64,000 nt of DNA from the NCBI GenBank assembly GCA_009767595.1, contig VSDK01009419.1, forward strand, positions 393,408 to 457,407. Reading direction: 5' to 3'. Shown piece by piece: positions 1-10,404 of the stretch (positions within the stretch are counted from its first letter, which is position 1; each line of letters starts with the position of its first letter). A program made the position numbers and the translations under genes. The notes under the pieces were generated by a model. That model saw only the letters and a program-made list of their open reading frames with translations. It made no database searches and was not told where the DNA came from. This DNA comes from Symbiodinium kawagutii. Its lineage: Eukaryota > Sar > Dinophyceae > Suessiales > Symbiodiniaceae.

Positions 1-3000
1 ATTAATAGGACTGAGGGAGAAAAGCAACAAAAAATGCTTGCAAAGAGGAGGTGCTCCAATCTAAACAGGTATTGATAGGCCAGCTCACCAACTTCGCATC
101 AGAGAAAACACGATGCTCACAAGCATTTGTGCATGCAAAATGTGTCAAGTTACTGCCAATGATGCTGCCACTGGCGTGGGTCACAGTATTGCCAGCCTTG
201 GTCTCATTTACATGAGTAAAGCCAGGCGTCTGCGCTGTGAGGACTGCTGTCTGGATTGCCAACAACTACACATGTTCCGCTAGAATCACTTCAATCTCCC
301 TGCCATGTATTTGGGATACTACTTTTCTCATTTGTGAGAGTCGGGCAATTGTCTCAAGATCTGCAGTATGAAGATGTAGGAAACATAGCGTCAAAATAGG
401 CTCTAGATGGCATTGCAAGGTCTCGCTGCTTGGAATCCCCATTCCTTGAGAAGACCCCCTGTCTCTACAGTATGTTGTGTGTACGGTATATGATTGTACC
501 GTTGTACGTACTCTTGCTTACCACAGAAAAATGACTATGTTGAAGCACAAGTAAATCGAAAGCAGCTGCACAAGTCTGCGGATGTCAATAGGCATTTGCA
601 CTGGGTGCAATCTGGGTTGCATTCCGCATTACGAAGAGGTCTCCTGCGAGTCCCAAATTCGATATCTATGCACTCCAAAAAGACTATATAATATGTAATA
701 TATTTTTTCATAATTAAAATATCATATAATACAATATAATATAATAAAACATAATACAATATAATGTAATATAATATAACATAATTATATTATAATATAA
801 TAAAAACAATATAATATAATATAATATAATATAATACAATATAATATAATACAACTAATATAATACAACTAATATATATAATACAATATGATGTAATTCA
901 AAATAATATAGAATAATGTCATATAGTATAAAATAACACAATATTATATATTGTAAAAATTGTACATAAACACATATACATACGTTCTCTGTGCAAAGGA
1001 ATGAAGCTCCTGGAAGAACGTCAAAGACCAACTCCAAGGGCACTCGACTATCCGCGCAGCCCACCACTGCCTCAAAACGACAGCCCCTTGAGTAGCTACC
1101 CAATGCTACCCATATCAATGTATGACTCTATCTGACTCTGTTTGACTCTGTATGACTCTGTGTGACTATTGCTGAAAATTTCTTTGAGTGAGACTTGTGC
1201 ACAGTCATCCTGCACAATCAAAATGGTATTGGAATCAAATAATCTTGAACCTCGCTTTGTAACTTTGGCACGTGTCACACAGTTTAGCTTCATGCCAACT
1301 GCTGAGAGAAATAGGGAGGCAGTTACATCGTTTATTGTTCTTTGCCTTGATATAGAGTACACCTGCTTGATGTAAGAATAATGATCTAACATAAAATACT
1401 TTGTTGATCTATTTGTTTTGTATATTGTGTTGAAGATAATCTGCAAGAGCCGACAGTGTAATCGACAGCCCCGAGCACACGGAGTCTGGCTATGGCTATG
1501 GCTATGCCTGGCTGACCTGAACTGCTGCCAGGGTGCTGTGTGCGGTGCCTGTCCAATGGTAGAGAGCGCCTTTCCTGAGATTAAGGTGAGCAAAGGTGGC
1601 GGTTGAACTGAACCTTTGAACCTCCAGAGCCCTTTCCACAAGAAATCGATGCTTTTAATCTTCGGTTGAGGACAAAGTTGTAAAAACATTTATGAAGTCT
1701 GATGTCCTTAATCAATTGAAAATGATTTGTTTATTGCAGTTTGTTTATTGGTGTTTTTTGAATTAGTTTGGTGTTGGACTGCAATGACCTCACGAATCTT
1801 TGCCTTTTCACAGAGCCAATCATGACAGTGTGCAGGTACTGCGGCAAATGCTACGAACGAGTTCGCTAATGTCTCAACGTGTCCTGAGTAGGGTAAGTCC
1901 CTCATCCGCGCACACAAAAAAAACTCATCCGCGCACACAGGAAAACACTCATCCGCGCGCACCGAAACACACTCATCCGCGCACACCAACAAACACAAGT
2001 ACTCATCCATTCACCATTTAGGGTTAACATTGGGGACAGGGGACATGGGGACACGGGGTTTAGGGGGGGAAGGGGGCACGGGGACATTGGGGACAGGGGA
2101 CATGGGGCTTAGGGGGGGACATGGGGACATGGGGTTTAGGAGCGGATGGGGGCATGGGGGCATGGGGTCTTTCTATGGAGTTTACCCGTGCACCATTTAG
2201 GGTTGACATTGGCGGACAGGGGGACATGGGGACAACGCGTTTAGACGCGGATCGGGGCATGGGGACATGGGGTCTTTCTATGGAGCTCCTGTCTTTACCC
2301 GCGCACCACTTTGGGTTGACATTGGGGACAGGGACATGGGGACATGAGGGGGGGACATGGAGACATGGCGTTTAGGAGCTGATGGGACCATTGAGGGTCG
2401 ACTCTTGGGAGACAAGCTGCGTAAGCAACGTCCATGCAACTGCTGCCAGAATTCTGAAGACTGCTTGGCAATGTCAGTTGGGAAGGTCACCCTCAAGAAA
2501 CGCTTATATATGGATATATAAGCTGATACATCAACATCTAACCACATGTTCGTGTATACACCGGCTCACAACTGGTCAACGTGCGTCAAAGTGACATGAA
2601 TTCGTGACAACTGGCAAAAAAAACGTGACCCAAAAAAACATGTTGGGTTCAAAAAAAACTGTTCTCTTCTTGATTGTTCAAAAAAATTTTGGCCCCCCTT
2701 TCAAACTTCGCGTCTTGCACTTGGTTCTGAAGATTGCTCCGGAAAATCACTCTCCAAAAAAACATGGTGCTCCAACCCACCACTCGGTTGTTCAAGATAC
2801 TACCTCGATCCATCCAACTTACCACTCTGCACTCTTTAGCGCTTCGAAGATCAAAAGTACAACTCTGCATTGTACAATAACATCCCGATCTGTATTACGT
2901 ATTATTACCTTCTAGAGGACAAGAGACCGTCTATACACGCCGAAAACAAATCATCTGCACACACTTGCAAGACATCTGACCAGCAGCTGATGTTCCATTC

Positions 3001-5309
3001 ACAGTGCGGAAAGCACACGCAAGACCACTACATGTACTCAAAGCAGAACGCCTGCCACACAAACTCACACTTGCAAGACATCTGACAATCGGCTGATGTT
3101 CCGTTTACATTGTGGAAAGCACACGTAGGACAACCACATGTACTTAAAGTACCACGCCGGCCACACAGAATCACACTTGCAAGACATCTGACAATCAGCT
3201 GATGTTCCATTTACAGTGCGGAAAGCACACGCAAGACGACTACCTGCACTCAAAGTACCACGCCTGCCACACAGAATCACACTTGCAAGACATCTGACAA
3301 TCAGCTGATGTTCCGTTTACAAAGTGGAAAGCACACGCAGGACAACTACATGTACTCAAAGTACCACGCCTGCCACACAGAATCACACTTGCAAGACATC
3401 TGACAATCAGCTGATGTTCCGTTTACATGGTGGAAAACACACAGGACAACCACATGTACTTAAAGTACCACGCCTGCCACACAGAATCACACTTGCAAGA
3501 CATCTGACAATCAGCTGATGTTCCCTTTACATTGTGGAAAGCGCACGCCGGACAACCACATGTACTCAAAGTACCACGCTTGCCACACAGAATCACACTT
3601 GCAAGACATCTGACAATCAGCTGATGTTCCCTTTACATTGTGGAAAGCGCACGCCGGACAACCACATGTACTCAAAGTACCACGCTTGCCACACAGAATC
3701 ACACTTGCAAGACATCTGACAATCAGCTGATGTTCCCTTTACATTGTGGAAAGCGCACGCCGGACAACCACATGTACTCAAAGTACCACGCTTGCCACAC
3801 AGAATCACACTTGCAAGACATCTGACAATCAGCTGATGTTCCCTTTACATTGTGGAAAGCGCACGCCGGACAACCACATGTACTCAAAGTACCACGCTTG
3901 CCACACAGAATCACACTTGCAAGACATCTGACAATCAGCTGATGTTCCGTTTACATTGTGGAAAGCACACGTAGGACAACCACATGTACTTAAAGTACCA
4001 CGCCGGCCACACAGAATCACGCTTGCAGGACATCGGACAAGCAGGTGATGTTCCGTTTACAAAGTGGAAAGCACACGCAGGACACCTACATGTACTCAAA
4101 GTATCACGCCTGCCACACAGAATCACGCTTGCAGGACATCGGACAAGCAGGTGATGTTCCGTTTACAAAGTGGAAAGCACACGCAGGACACCTACATGTA
4201 CTCAAAGTATCACGCCTGCCACACAGAATCACGCTTGCAGGACATCGGACAAGCAGGTGATGTTCCGTTTACAAAGTGGAAAGCACACGCAGGACACCTA
4301 CATGTACTCAAAGTATCACGCCTGCCACACAGAATCACGCTTGCAGGACATCGGACAAGCAGGTGATGTTCCGTTTACAAAGTGGAAAGCACACGCAGGA
4401 CACCTACATGTACTCAAAGTATCACGCCTGCCACACAGAATCACGCTTGCAGGACATCGGACAAGCAGGTGATGTTCCGTTTACAAAGTGGAAAGCACAC
4501 GCAGGACACCTACATGTACTCAAAGTATCACGCCTGCCACACAGAATCACGCTTGCAGGACATCGGACAAGCAGGTGATGTTCCATTTACAGCGCCGAAA
4601 GCACATGCAGGACGGCTACATGTACTCAAAGTACCACGCCTGCCACAACAAAAGACTCCGCGTGCACAGACGAGGGAATTCCCGCGTGCACAGACGACGG
4701 GTTTTCCGCGTGCACAGACGAGTCCCTTTCCCCTGAGTAGCATATCTAATCCTTAGTTCCACCTCAACCAACATCAACAAACCACCTACAGTGTATTGCT
4801 AACCTCTGAGTCTGAGTAGCGCATCTCACTGTCGAACTTCCCCGCCATGGGCTTTCCATGGCAATATCTGTCGTTGCCTTCCTTCATCAACTGAAGTGCA
4901 GCCTTGCCAGGATTCAACATGCATACTTCAGGTTCCATGCTAAGATTGCAGGGTCAGTTGAAAGCTTTCCAGAATCAAATGTAAAAGGATTACAGATACG
5001 TTGCAAAAGATTTGAGTCATGTGGCAAACAGGATGACGGCTCCCATGATAGACTTCATTGCACAAAGTGCATTAGGAATGCTCTAAGGAATCCTCTAAGG
5101 AATTATCAAGGGAATCATATAAGGATTTGGAAAATTATTGAAATGAACGAGCTGTGAATCCTATTGACAGCTGCTGCAGAACCTGGGGCTCCATTGGTTT
5201 GTCCTGCGGTGTTCGCACGGCACGCGCCATTGCTTTCCTCAGCACCCGAGAGCAACATGCTGAACAACGCCAGTGCAGCCAAAGAAGTCTCCAACATCAC
5301 CGGAGTCAT
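1..5309 (-). CDS. Beta-carbonic anhydrase gene, downstream tandem copy: leader and first CA domain (D8), cut by the window edge
   Basis: Zinc enzyme interconverting CO2 and bicarbonate. Blocks read on the minus strand: leader 5309-5165; 4926-4861 with MKEGNDRY, the usual GNxRF region; 1574-1537 with KALSTIGQAPHT; 1070-1010 with VVGCADSRVPLELVFD, which carries the zinc Cys and the Asp/Arg dyad; 643-621 with DLFVMRN; and 196-155 with AGNTVTHASGSIIG. The HTxCG exon would lie beyond position 1. Joining 1574-1537 to 1070-1010 restores APHTAVVGC using a GC donor. Joining 643-621 to 196-155 restores RNAGNT, also with a GC donor. Homology to D2 at 50.3-55.7 kb is clear throughout. Some exons are missing from this list, for example any between 4861 and 1574 apart from a weak block near 1800-1880. 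The copy may be non-functional if the leader frame is broken (see 5165-5309). Confidence 0.72.
690..905. repeat. AT-rich microsatellite (ATAAT/ATAATATAAT-type)
   Basis: About 215 bases of imperfect AATAT/ATACA repeats inside the intron between the DLFVMRN and GCADSR exons of D8. The right copy has only a short (TA)n tract at the matching place (54090-54132), so the array expanded after duplication. Open frames through it are low-complexity artefacts. Confidence 0.85.
1897..2005. repeat. Short tandem repeat, CTCATCCGCGCACAC unit
   Basis: Five imperfect copies of an ~22-base unit containing CTCATCCGCGCACAC separated by A-rich spacers. It forms the left end of the 2.85-kb insertion. Confidence 0.8.
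2035..2385. repeat. G-rich minisatellite (GGGGACATGGGGA)
   Basis: Dense repeats of GGGGACA and ACATGGGG on the plus strand, interspersed with a longer repeated module (GTCTTTCTATGGAG and CGCACCA-TTTGGGTTGACATT) seen about three times. Runs of four or more G every 6-8 bases make G-quadruplex formation plausible. Confidence 0.85.
2955..4650. repeat. Tandem satellite, 106-bp unit, 16 copies
   Basis: The landmark GATGTTCC recurs every 106 bases from about 2989 to about 4578, giving 16 units (one unit is about two bases shorter). Two subfamilies lie side by side. Units up to ~4010 carry GACAATCAGCTGATGTTCC; later units carry GACAAGCAGGTGATGTTCC and are almost identical to one another. The overlapping 60-100 residue open frames on both strands are a consequence of the repeat. 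Confidence 0.95.
4655..4735. repeat. Short tandem repeat, GCGTGCACAGACGA unit
   Basis: Three copies of CGCGTGCACAGACGA with variable 6-9 base spacers close the right end of the 2.85-kb insertion, just before the CCTGAGTAG flank. Confidence 0.8.
5165..5309 (-). CDS. Leader exon and candidate gene start, left copy
   Basis: An ATG at 5309 opens a frame starting MTPVMLETSLAALALF, with a hydrophobic core of roughly residues 8-20 followed by a small-residue stretch, resembling a signal peptide. It lies ~0.7 kb after the last exon of D7 and before the first exon of D8, so it is the best candidate for the start of a new gene copy. The right copy (55732) has the same ATG but one base fewer near 5272, which shifts the frame after residue ~13. 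With the acceptor TTAG next to the following exon, the right-copy frame joins in phase with the GNDRY exon and this one does not. So one of the two copies is probably frameshifted. Confidence 0.45.
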
Positions 5310-5984
5310 TTACAATCCACACATAGTGACAGTGGCAGTCAAATCGCCTCTTCAGAAAACAATTTTTGAATTGTAGGACTTTGTACTTCGTAGTATTTCT
5401 ATGTCTTGTCTGGCTAAACGCAATCAAGCCATGTCTTTTGTGGAAACAGCACAGCTTGGCCGCAATCACAGGATCTTTGGACAGACTCAGCTCGAAGTTC
5501 TGTTCAGCTTTGCGACATTTCAGCGAGTTCGGTTCAGCTTTGTCACGCTAGCTTTGAAACGCTACTGCAAGCAACGCAGGACACAAATTCTGGTGCAGCC
5601 TCACGTCTGCCCTCGAAGCATGTTGAAGGTACCCTTCTGTCACTGCATCCAGAGAATCCCAGCCACATATTAGGCAAACCATCTTGAAATCCACATATGT
5701 ACAGAAACAAACGCCCCGATTCCAAACATTTTCTAACACAAATATCGAGAAGCATGCGTGTAATTACCTAACATTCAATGACTCGGAGGTAACATGAAGC
5801 AACCAAAATAAAAGGCATAAATGCAACCCAAATGTACCAAACTACTGTACTCAGAAAGCCAGGCCCTGCTACCCTCCTGGACCAGGGATCTGCATGGAGG
5901 GTGGCAAACTGCTCGAAGCAGCCAGCAGCTCCTGCAAGGCAACACGGGACTCGTGTCGCACTCAAGGCAGCCATCGAGCTGCCA
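5310..5984. other. Putative intergenic spacer between tandem CA genes, left copy
   Basis: No carbonic anhydrase block was found between the last D7 exon and the leader ATG at 5309. The spacer is conserved with 55733-56464. The best-kept part is about 5768-5835 (ACTCGGAGG...AAAATAAAAGGCATAAATG), which may belong to a 3' UTR or to the acceptor region for spliced-leader trans-splicing. No promoter motif is recognised. Confidence 0.4.
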
Positions 5985-8900
5985 TGGCCCATGGCCGCAG
6001 CTCCATGGAACTTTGCTCCCAGCCTTGTGCTTTGGAGAGCGGCCCAGGAATTCCACGCGACCCGTCTCCAGATGATAGATGCCGCCTGGACACATGAAAG
6101 CTTTGTGCCCTCATCAAGTATTGGGGATGGTCACCCGTGATGCAAGGAGGTGTAGAATCCCCGTCACATATCAGCAGAGCAGCACACTTTCCCGATTCAA
6201 AATATTCAGCTCGGAGCCCAACACTTGGTAGCCGACCTTGCAAATCCACCTTGCCACTGCTGATCAACTCTCGAAGTGGTTCGCTATACCTGAAAGATCC
6301 AAGCACTTGGATCCAACAATTGATATCAAGTGCTTCCCCATGTTGCCTCCCACAAAGTGTGCCCAGCAATGCCACTTCTGCGCGCGCATTCTCTCGATTC
6401 TGACAATCTTTTGCCGCAGAACAAATAGGGAGTTAGAATGGCAGGAAAGCTGGTCAGCCTGTGAAATTTTGGACTTGCGTGCATGGGTCAAGCATGGGAT
6501 GCTCGTAGGATTTCGTGGGACTAGTCAGTGGAGTTTGTTCACAATCAGTCCGCATGCCCACTCACCCACATTATCCCACATCATCCCACATCCCAAACTC
6601 TTTCGGATTGGTTGACAAGAGTCTGCAGCAAAAAGTTCATGGTTTCAAACACATTCACCTGAGGCAGGACGGCCGTCAAATTATGTTAGGATGCCTGAGC
6701 CATGGACAAATTCTGAAATGGAGGGACTCTGCGCTTTTCATTCCAGTGTGCTGAGCTAGTTGTTTTGCAGGACTTGATGGCACTTGTGAGGTATCAAACA
6801 TACTTGTGCCATCTCCCACATCCATCAACATCCCACAACACGCCTTCACGGCATGGGCTGCCAGCTTCTCTTTGGAGGCTCCAGGCCCCATCTCGTCGCT
6901 AGCCTTTTTGATGACGCCCGACAGATCTGTCAGCAAACCCTCCAAGGCGCTGCCTGATGGGGACGGGAGATCAAGAATGTAGAAGCATCCAGAGATCGTT
7001 TGCTAAGCCCCTCAGCAATGCTCAGCATGTTCAACTTCATCCTGATGGATTTTGCCGAGTTTGCAGACTGTCTACTGTACCCATACCCTATTTGAGAGCC
7101 ATCCCCGTTCAGACCACATTTGCCTCTGACGGCGCCTGGTTTCATTTGTGCCTTCCCTTGGTTCGCCAGGTAGGTGCCCGTTGCACCAACAATGGCACCG
7201 CACTGAGTATGACCCATCACCTCAGAGGCAGACAGGGGGATAAAATGCAATACACAAAAATCACAAAATGCACGCGTAGTCTCTTTCCATCCCTTCCACA
7301 TCTTCCCCGTGAAACCGTCAAGTCTCAACTGTTTCAACTGTTTCAACTCCACCATTTGACCACGGCTGACGAGGAGCCATGATGAGTCGCGATCCAAGTT
7401 TACCACAGCAAAACTCCAAACTGCCCACCATGCTACCTGTGCCAAGCATGCAATGGCTGCGGCAGCTACCCAAAAATGAACAAATAATTTGTATAATATA
7501 TATATATATATATATACAAGTATGTAGGTATAGCAATTCAAATCGGTAAAGTCAAAATGTCGGAACATGTCTGTTTGCTAATCAAAGCAAATCCATGTCA
7601 CGGCAGGCCTTCTGCATGAGTGGCTGTGTTGCCAGCATTGCGGATCACAAAAAGTTCTCCAGGCATCATGTCAAACCTAAGTCTCCGGCAATGAAATACT
7701 TTCAATGAAGAATTGGCCAAAGACTTGGGACTATGAATTTGCAAAGCCACTCAGCTACCAAAGGAACATTTCAGGAGAGCCTGATTTCATGATGAACGCA
7801 CGAACAGCTACCGCATGCTAAAACAAAATGCAATACAAGCAACTTGCAAGCCCATGCATCGATACAATACACTCGAAGTTCAAAATGAACAACCCGTTTC
7901 ACATCCGGCAGGCTACATGAGGCTCTGGGGTTCAGATCTGTTGGTCACCCACCCAAACGGCATCCGTATACTACTGAGTTGTCTATAAGCGTTGAACCTT
8001 CAAGCCAGCCAACCTTCTGAGCCTTGGCAAATTTGGAGTATCCCGCGGTACGAATTCTTGAAGACGCTGCATGTGACTTGTCTTTGTTGTTTTCGGTTGT
8101 GATCGGATATGGTCGGAGGTTCCCCCCCGGCAGAGATTTCCACTGGAAAGTCACAAGGTTTCCAATGGACAGCGTGAATCCGCGCAGCCAACCACGGCAG
8201 TATGCGGCGCCTGTCCTGGATGGAGACTGCCAGAGTGAGTAGTATACAAGGAATAACTAAAACATACTAAAACCATCCGGAAAATCTATCATCCAAAACA
8301 TACTAAAGTAGTTGAATAGATTTTGGAAACTCCAAGAAGTCTGTTGGTAAACTCAGAATCTGTGAACCCAAAACTGCTCCTGATTTGACCAAGGCTTTGC
8401 GCATGGGTGAGGAGGTTCCCGTGGAGGTGCGTTCACCTCAGAGCAAATGTCTTCCACTGAGGCGGTCGCAGAAGTTCCACCGAGCGGCCGGAAACGAACC
8501 TCTCATTGCCTCAGCTCTCGGGCAGAGGTTTCTAACAGCAGATCTGCTGTTCAAAAAAACGTGCTTTTTCCAGGTCAAAGAAGCGAGATGGGACACAGTG
8601 TATCGACTTCAGATCCATACAGATCATGCAGTACTAGATCAGCAAGTCAAAACTACATCCAAGCTGCTGCGAGTATAAATTTAATAAATGCCCGGAAGTT
8701 GTCCGCACCAGGACAATGCTTCAGAGCTTTCATTAACGTCAAACTTTGCACTGCAACATCTTGAACCCTCAACCCCAACACCCAAAAGTACAAAGTCGTA
8801 AAGTCATGCCTATTGCAGCTATTGCACATCATGTTCTGTCATGCTGCTTGATTTTGAGCTCATCATTTTGCTATATGTTGCTCATCATGTTCGCATGTCC

Positions 8901-9095
8901 AACTCAATTCCCCCCCTTCACGCTAAATAGATCTAAATAATGCTAATTCCGCCCCTTGATGCTAACTCCCCTTGCAAACTCCTTCCTTAACTCCATTTGT
9001 CATGCGGAACTCCCTGGTGTCGCGCCTAATTGCAGCTTCTCCAGAGCTTCTTCCGGCGGCATTGAACTGTCTTCGCCTGTGCGAACGCCAAGCTT
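5985..9095 (-). CDS. Beta-carbonic anhydrase domain D7 (last domain of the complete gene copy)
   Basis: A full set of beta-CA blocks on the minus strand: 9095-9025 PEEALEKLQLG; 8510-8470 GNERFVSGR; 8425-8373 SPMRKALVKSGA; 8220-8157 APHTAVVGCADSRCPLET; 7676-7605 FDMMPGELFVIRNAGNT; 7442-7371 SMVGSLEFCCGKLGSRLIM; 7220-7125 VMGHTQCGAIVGATGTYL; 6962-6844 SALEGLLTDLSGVIKK to KLAAHAVK; 6658-6590 VNVFETMNFLL; 6291-6236 LRELISSGKVDLQG; and 6090-5990 GIYHLETGRVEFLGRSP. The zinc ligands Cys, His, Cys and the Asp/Arg dyad are all present. SRLIM joins to VMGHTQCG with a GC donor. The GCADSR-to-FDMM junction has no obvious GT, GC or GA solution. D1 is its diverged homologue. Confidence 0.8.
7494..7514. repeat. 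(TA)n microsatellite
   Basis: About ten TA dinucleotides inside a D7 intron. The tract is absent from the matching place in the right copy. Confidence 0.9.
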
Positions 9096-9099
9096 TCCA

Positions 9100-10400
9100 C
9101 GCCTTGCCGCAGCATTGCCTCAGACATCAAGAAATCCTAAGGCAAGGCCTCAGGGCATGACAAGAGCCTAGTGGATCCCAAATGGCCCTGTAGCACTTTG
9201 CGAACGGTGAAAGTCTCACAGGAGCCGCTATTGCTAAGCACTTGTGCTGTGCAAAACCCGGCAGTTCACAGGTAGATGCAACTTACTAGTTGAACTGTCC
9301 ACGCTGAGCCGACAGGCTTGTGGCTGCTCATGTGAGAGAGCTAAAGATTCAAAAAAGTGCATGTCTCAATGTCGCTGCATCTCAACTGCTTGGATGTCAA
9401 CATCTCACATGTGCCAATCCATCCTGATGCACCCAACCCTGATGAATCCTGATGAATCCTGCTAAACCCTGATGATGCATCCTGGACACTCATCTGCAAA
9501 ACAATAGTGGGTGGTAGAGCTGTGTCAGACTTCAGCAGGGCAGCCTGAGTCAAGGCGCTACAGTACTCAGCATGCTGAACAATCCAGCTTTGCAATTAGC
9601 AGCTGAAAACCATGGGCAAACCAAACAATGTACAACTTCCTTCAACGTGCAAACTAGACAAGCTGAAAAACGCTAGACAATGCGCAAAGCTGACTTAGAA
9701 GATGCGTGCTTCATATGCATATATCTATAAATCTATAAGACACATGTATGTATGTGACGTGAGCGTATGCATGTATGGGCCAGTGTTCAAACCCCTGATG
9801 ATGGAATGGGCACCTGTCCTAATTCAATGGCAATGAGGCTCACCAGGATGCCCCTTGGTGGTTGTACATGTGGCTATTGTGCAGGATGCAAATGATGCTT
9901 TTGCAATTTCAAAAAATTATACACGGGAACCATGCAGGCATTCACCGAACGGTTGAATAAATGTGTTGCATGGGTTCACGGATGCTCATGGTAATACCAA
10001 ATGCTTTGTACAGATTGATCAAGACTTTTGAGGTCATGGTTGGTTGGGGTGCATGATAATTGCTCAACTAGTTCAGGTTGGTTCGCGGTCACGGATTCCT
10101 TCTGACCGCGGTTTCGTGGCTGCTCATTCGTCTTGGTCCACTCTTTTCTCTTTGCATCATCGATCTAGAGCCTAATTGTTTTCATGCTATTCCGCCTGTG
10201 GGCCCCATGGTAAGTACAAAATCAGCATGGAGGGGTGTTGAGCTATCTGCATATTTGGTACCACACCCAGAAGGTCCATTAGAGGTGAAAAACAAGGAAT
10301 ACAGGAACATGATAGAATGTGTAACATGTGTTTCACTGTGTGCATTTTACAATGGTCTGTTCTTATCATTTCTACATCTTCGATACACACACGGTGTCCA
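9100..10400. other. Intron/linker between D6 and D7, no gene recognised
   Basis: No carbonic anhydrase block was identified. About 9420-9480 holds imperfect CCTGATGAAT repeats. A conserved block near 9480-9545 (minus strand TALPPTIVLQMSVQD) is shared with 63735-63800 and ends in a pyrimidine-rich TTTTGCAG, so it may hold a small exon. The homology to the right copy fades near 9.6-9.9 kb, which marks the edge of the duplication. The plus-strand open frame from 10078 to 10746 runs antisense across a D6 exon and is not called. Confidence 0.4.
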
Positions 10401-10404
10401 CGGT

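Larger units (their letters stand above)
1892..4740. mobile_element. 2.85-kb insertion made largely of minisatellites, flanked by a 9-bp duplication
   Basis: The right copy reads straight from GTGTCCTGAGTA into ACACATCTAA (55069-55090). In this copy the two sides are separated by 2849 bases. The 9-mer CCTGAGTAG occurs at both edges, at 1883-1891 and 4732-4740, as expected of a target-site duplication. The insert contains four tandem-repeat blocks (1897-2005, 2035-2385, 2955-4650, 4655-4735) and an A-rich unique middle (2400-2950). No coding domain was recognised, so the mobilising machinery is unknown. It sits in an intron of the D8 gene. Confidence 0.7.
1..9900. repeat. Left copy of a ~10-kb segmental duplication
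   Basis: Most of this stretch is matched, in the same order and orientation, by 53335-63940. The shared blocks include the carbonic anhydrase exons of D7 and D8, their introns and the ~0.7-kb spacer between the two genes. The copies differ by many substitutions and by large indels. This copy has a 2.85-kb minisatellite insertion (1892-4740) and about 130 extra bases near 6390-6530. It lacks the 57.5-61.5 kb segment of the right copy. The divergence argues for old tandem gene duplication rather than a simple assembly artefact. Confidence 0.85.

Noticed and set aside
2..265. Independent 87-residue minus-strand gene
   Set aside because: Only 155-196 matches an exon (AGNTVTHASGSIIG); the flanks are intron.
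2955..4650. CRISPR-like array or a repeat protein gene
   Set aside because: The 106-bp units are contiguous without unique spacers. Open frames exist on both strands and all restart every 106 bases, which the repeat itself explains.
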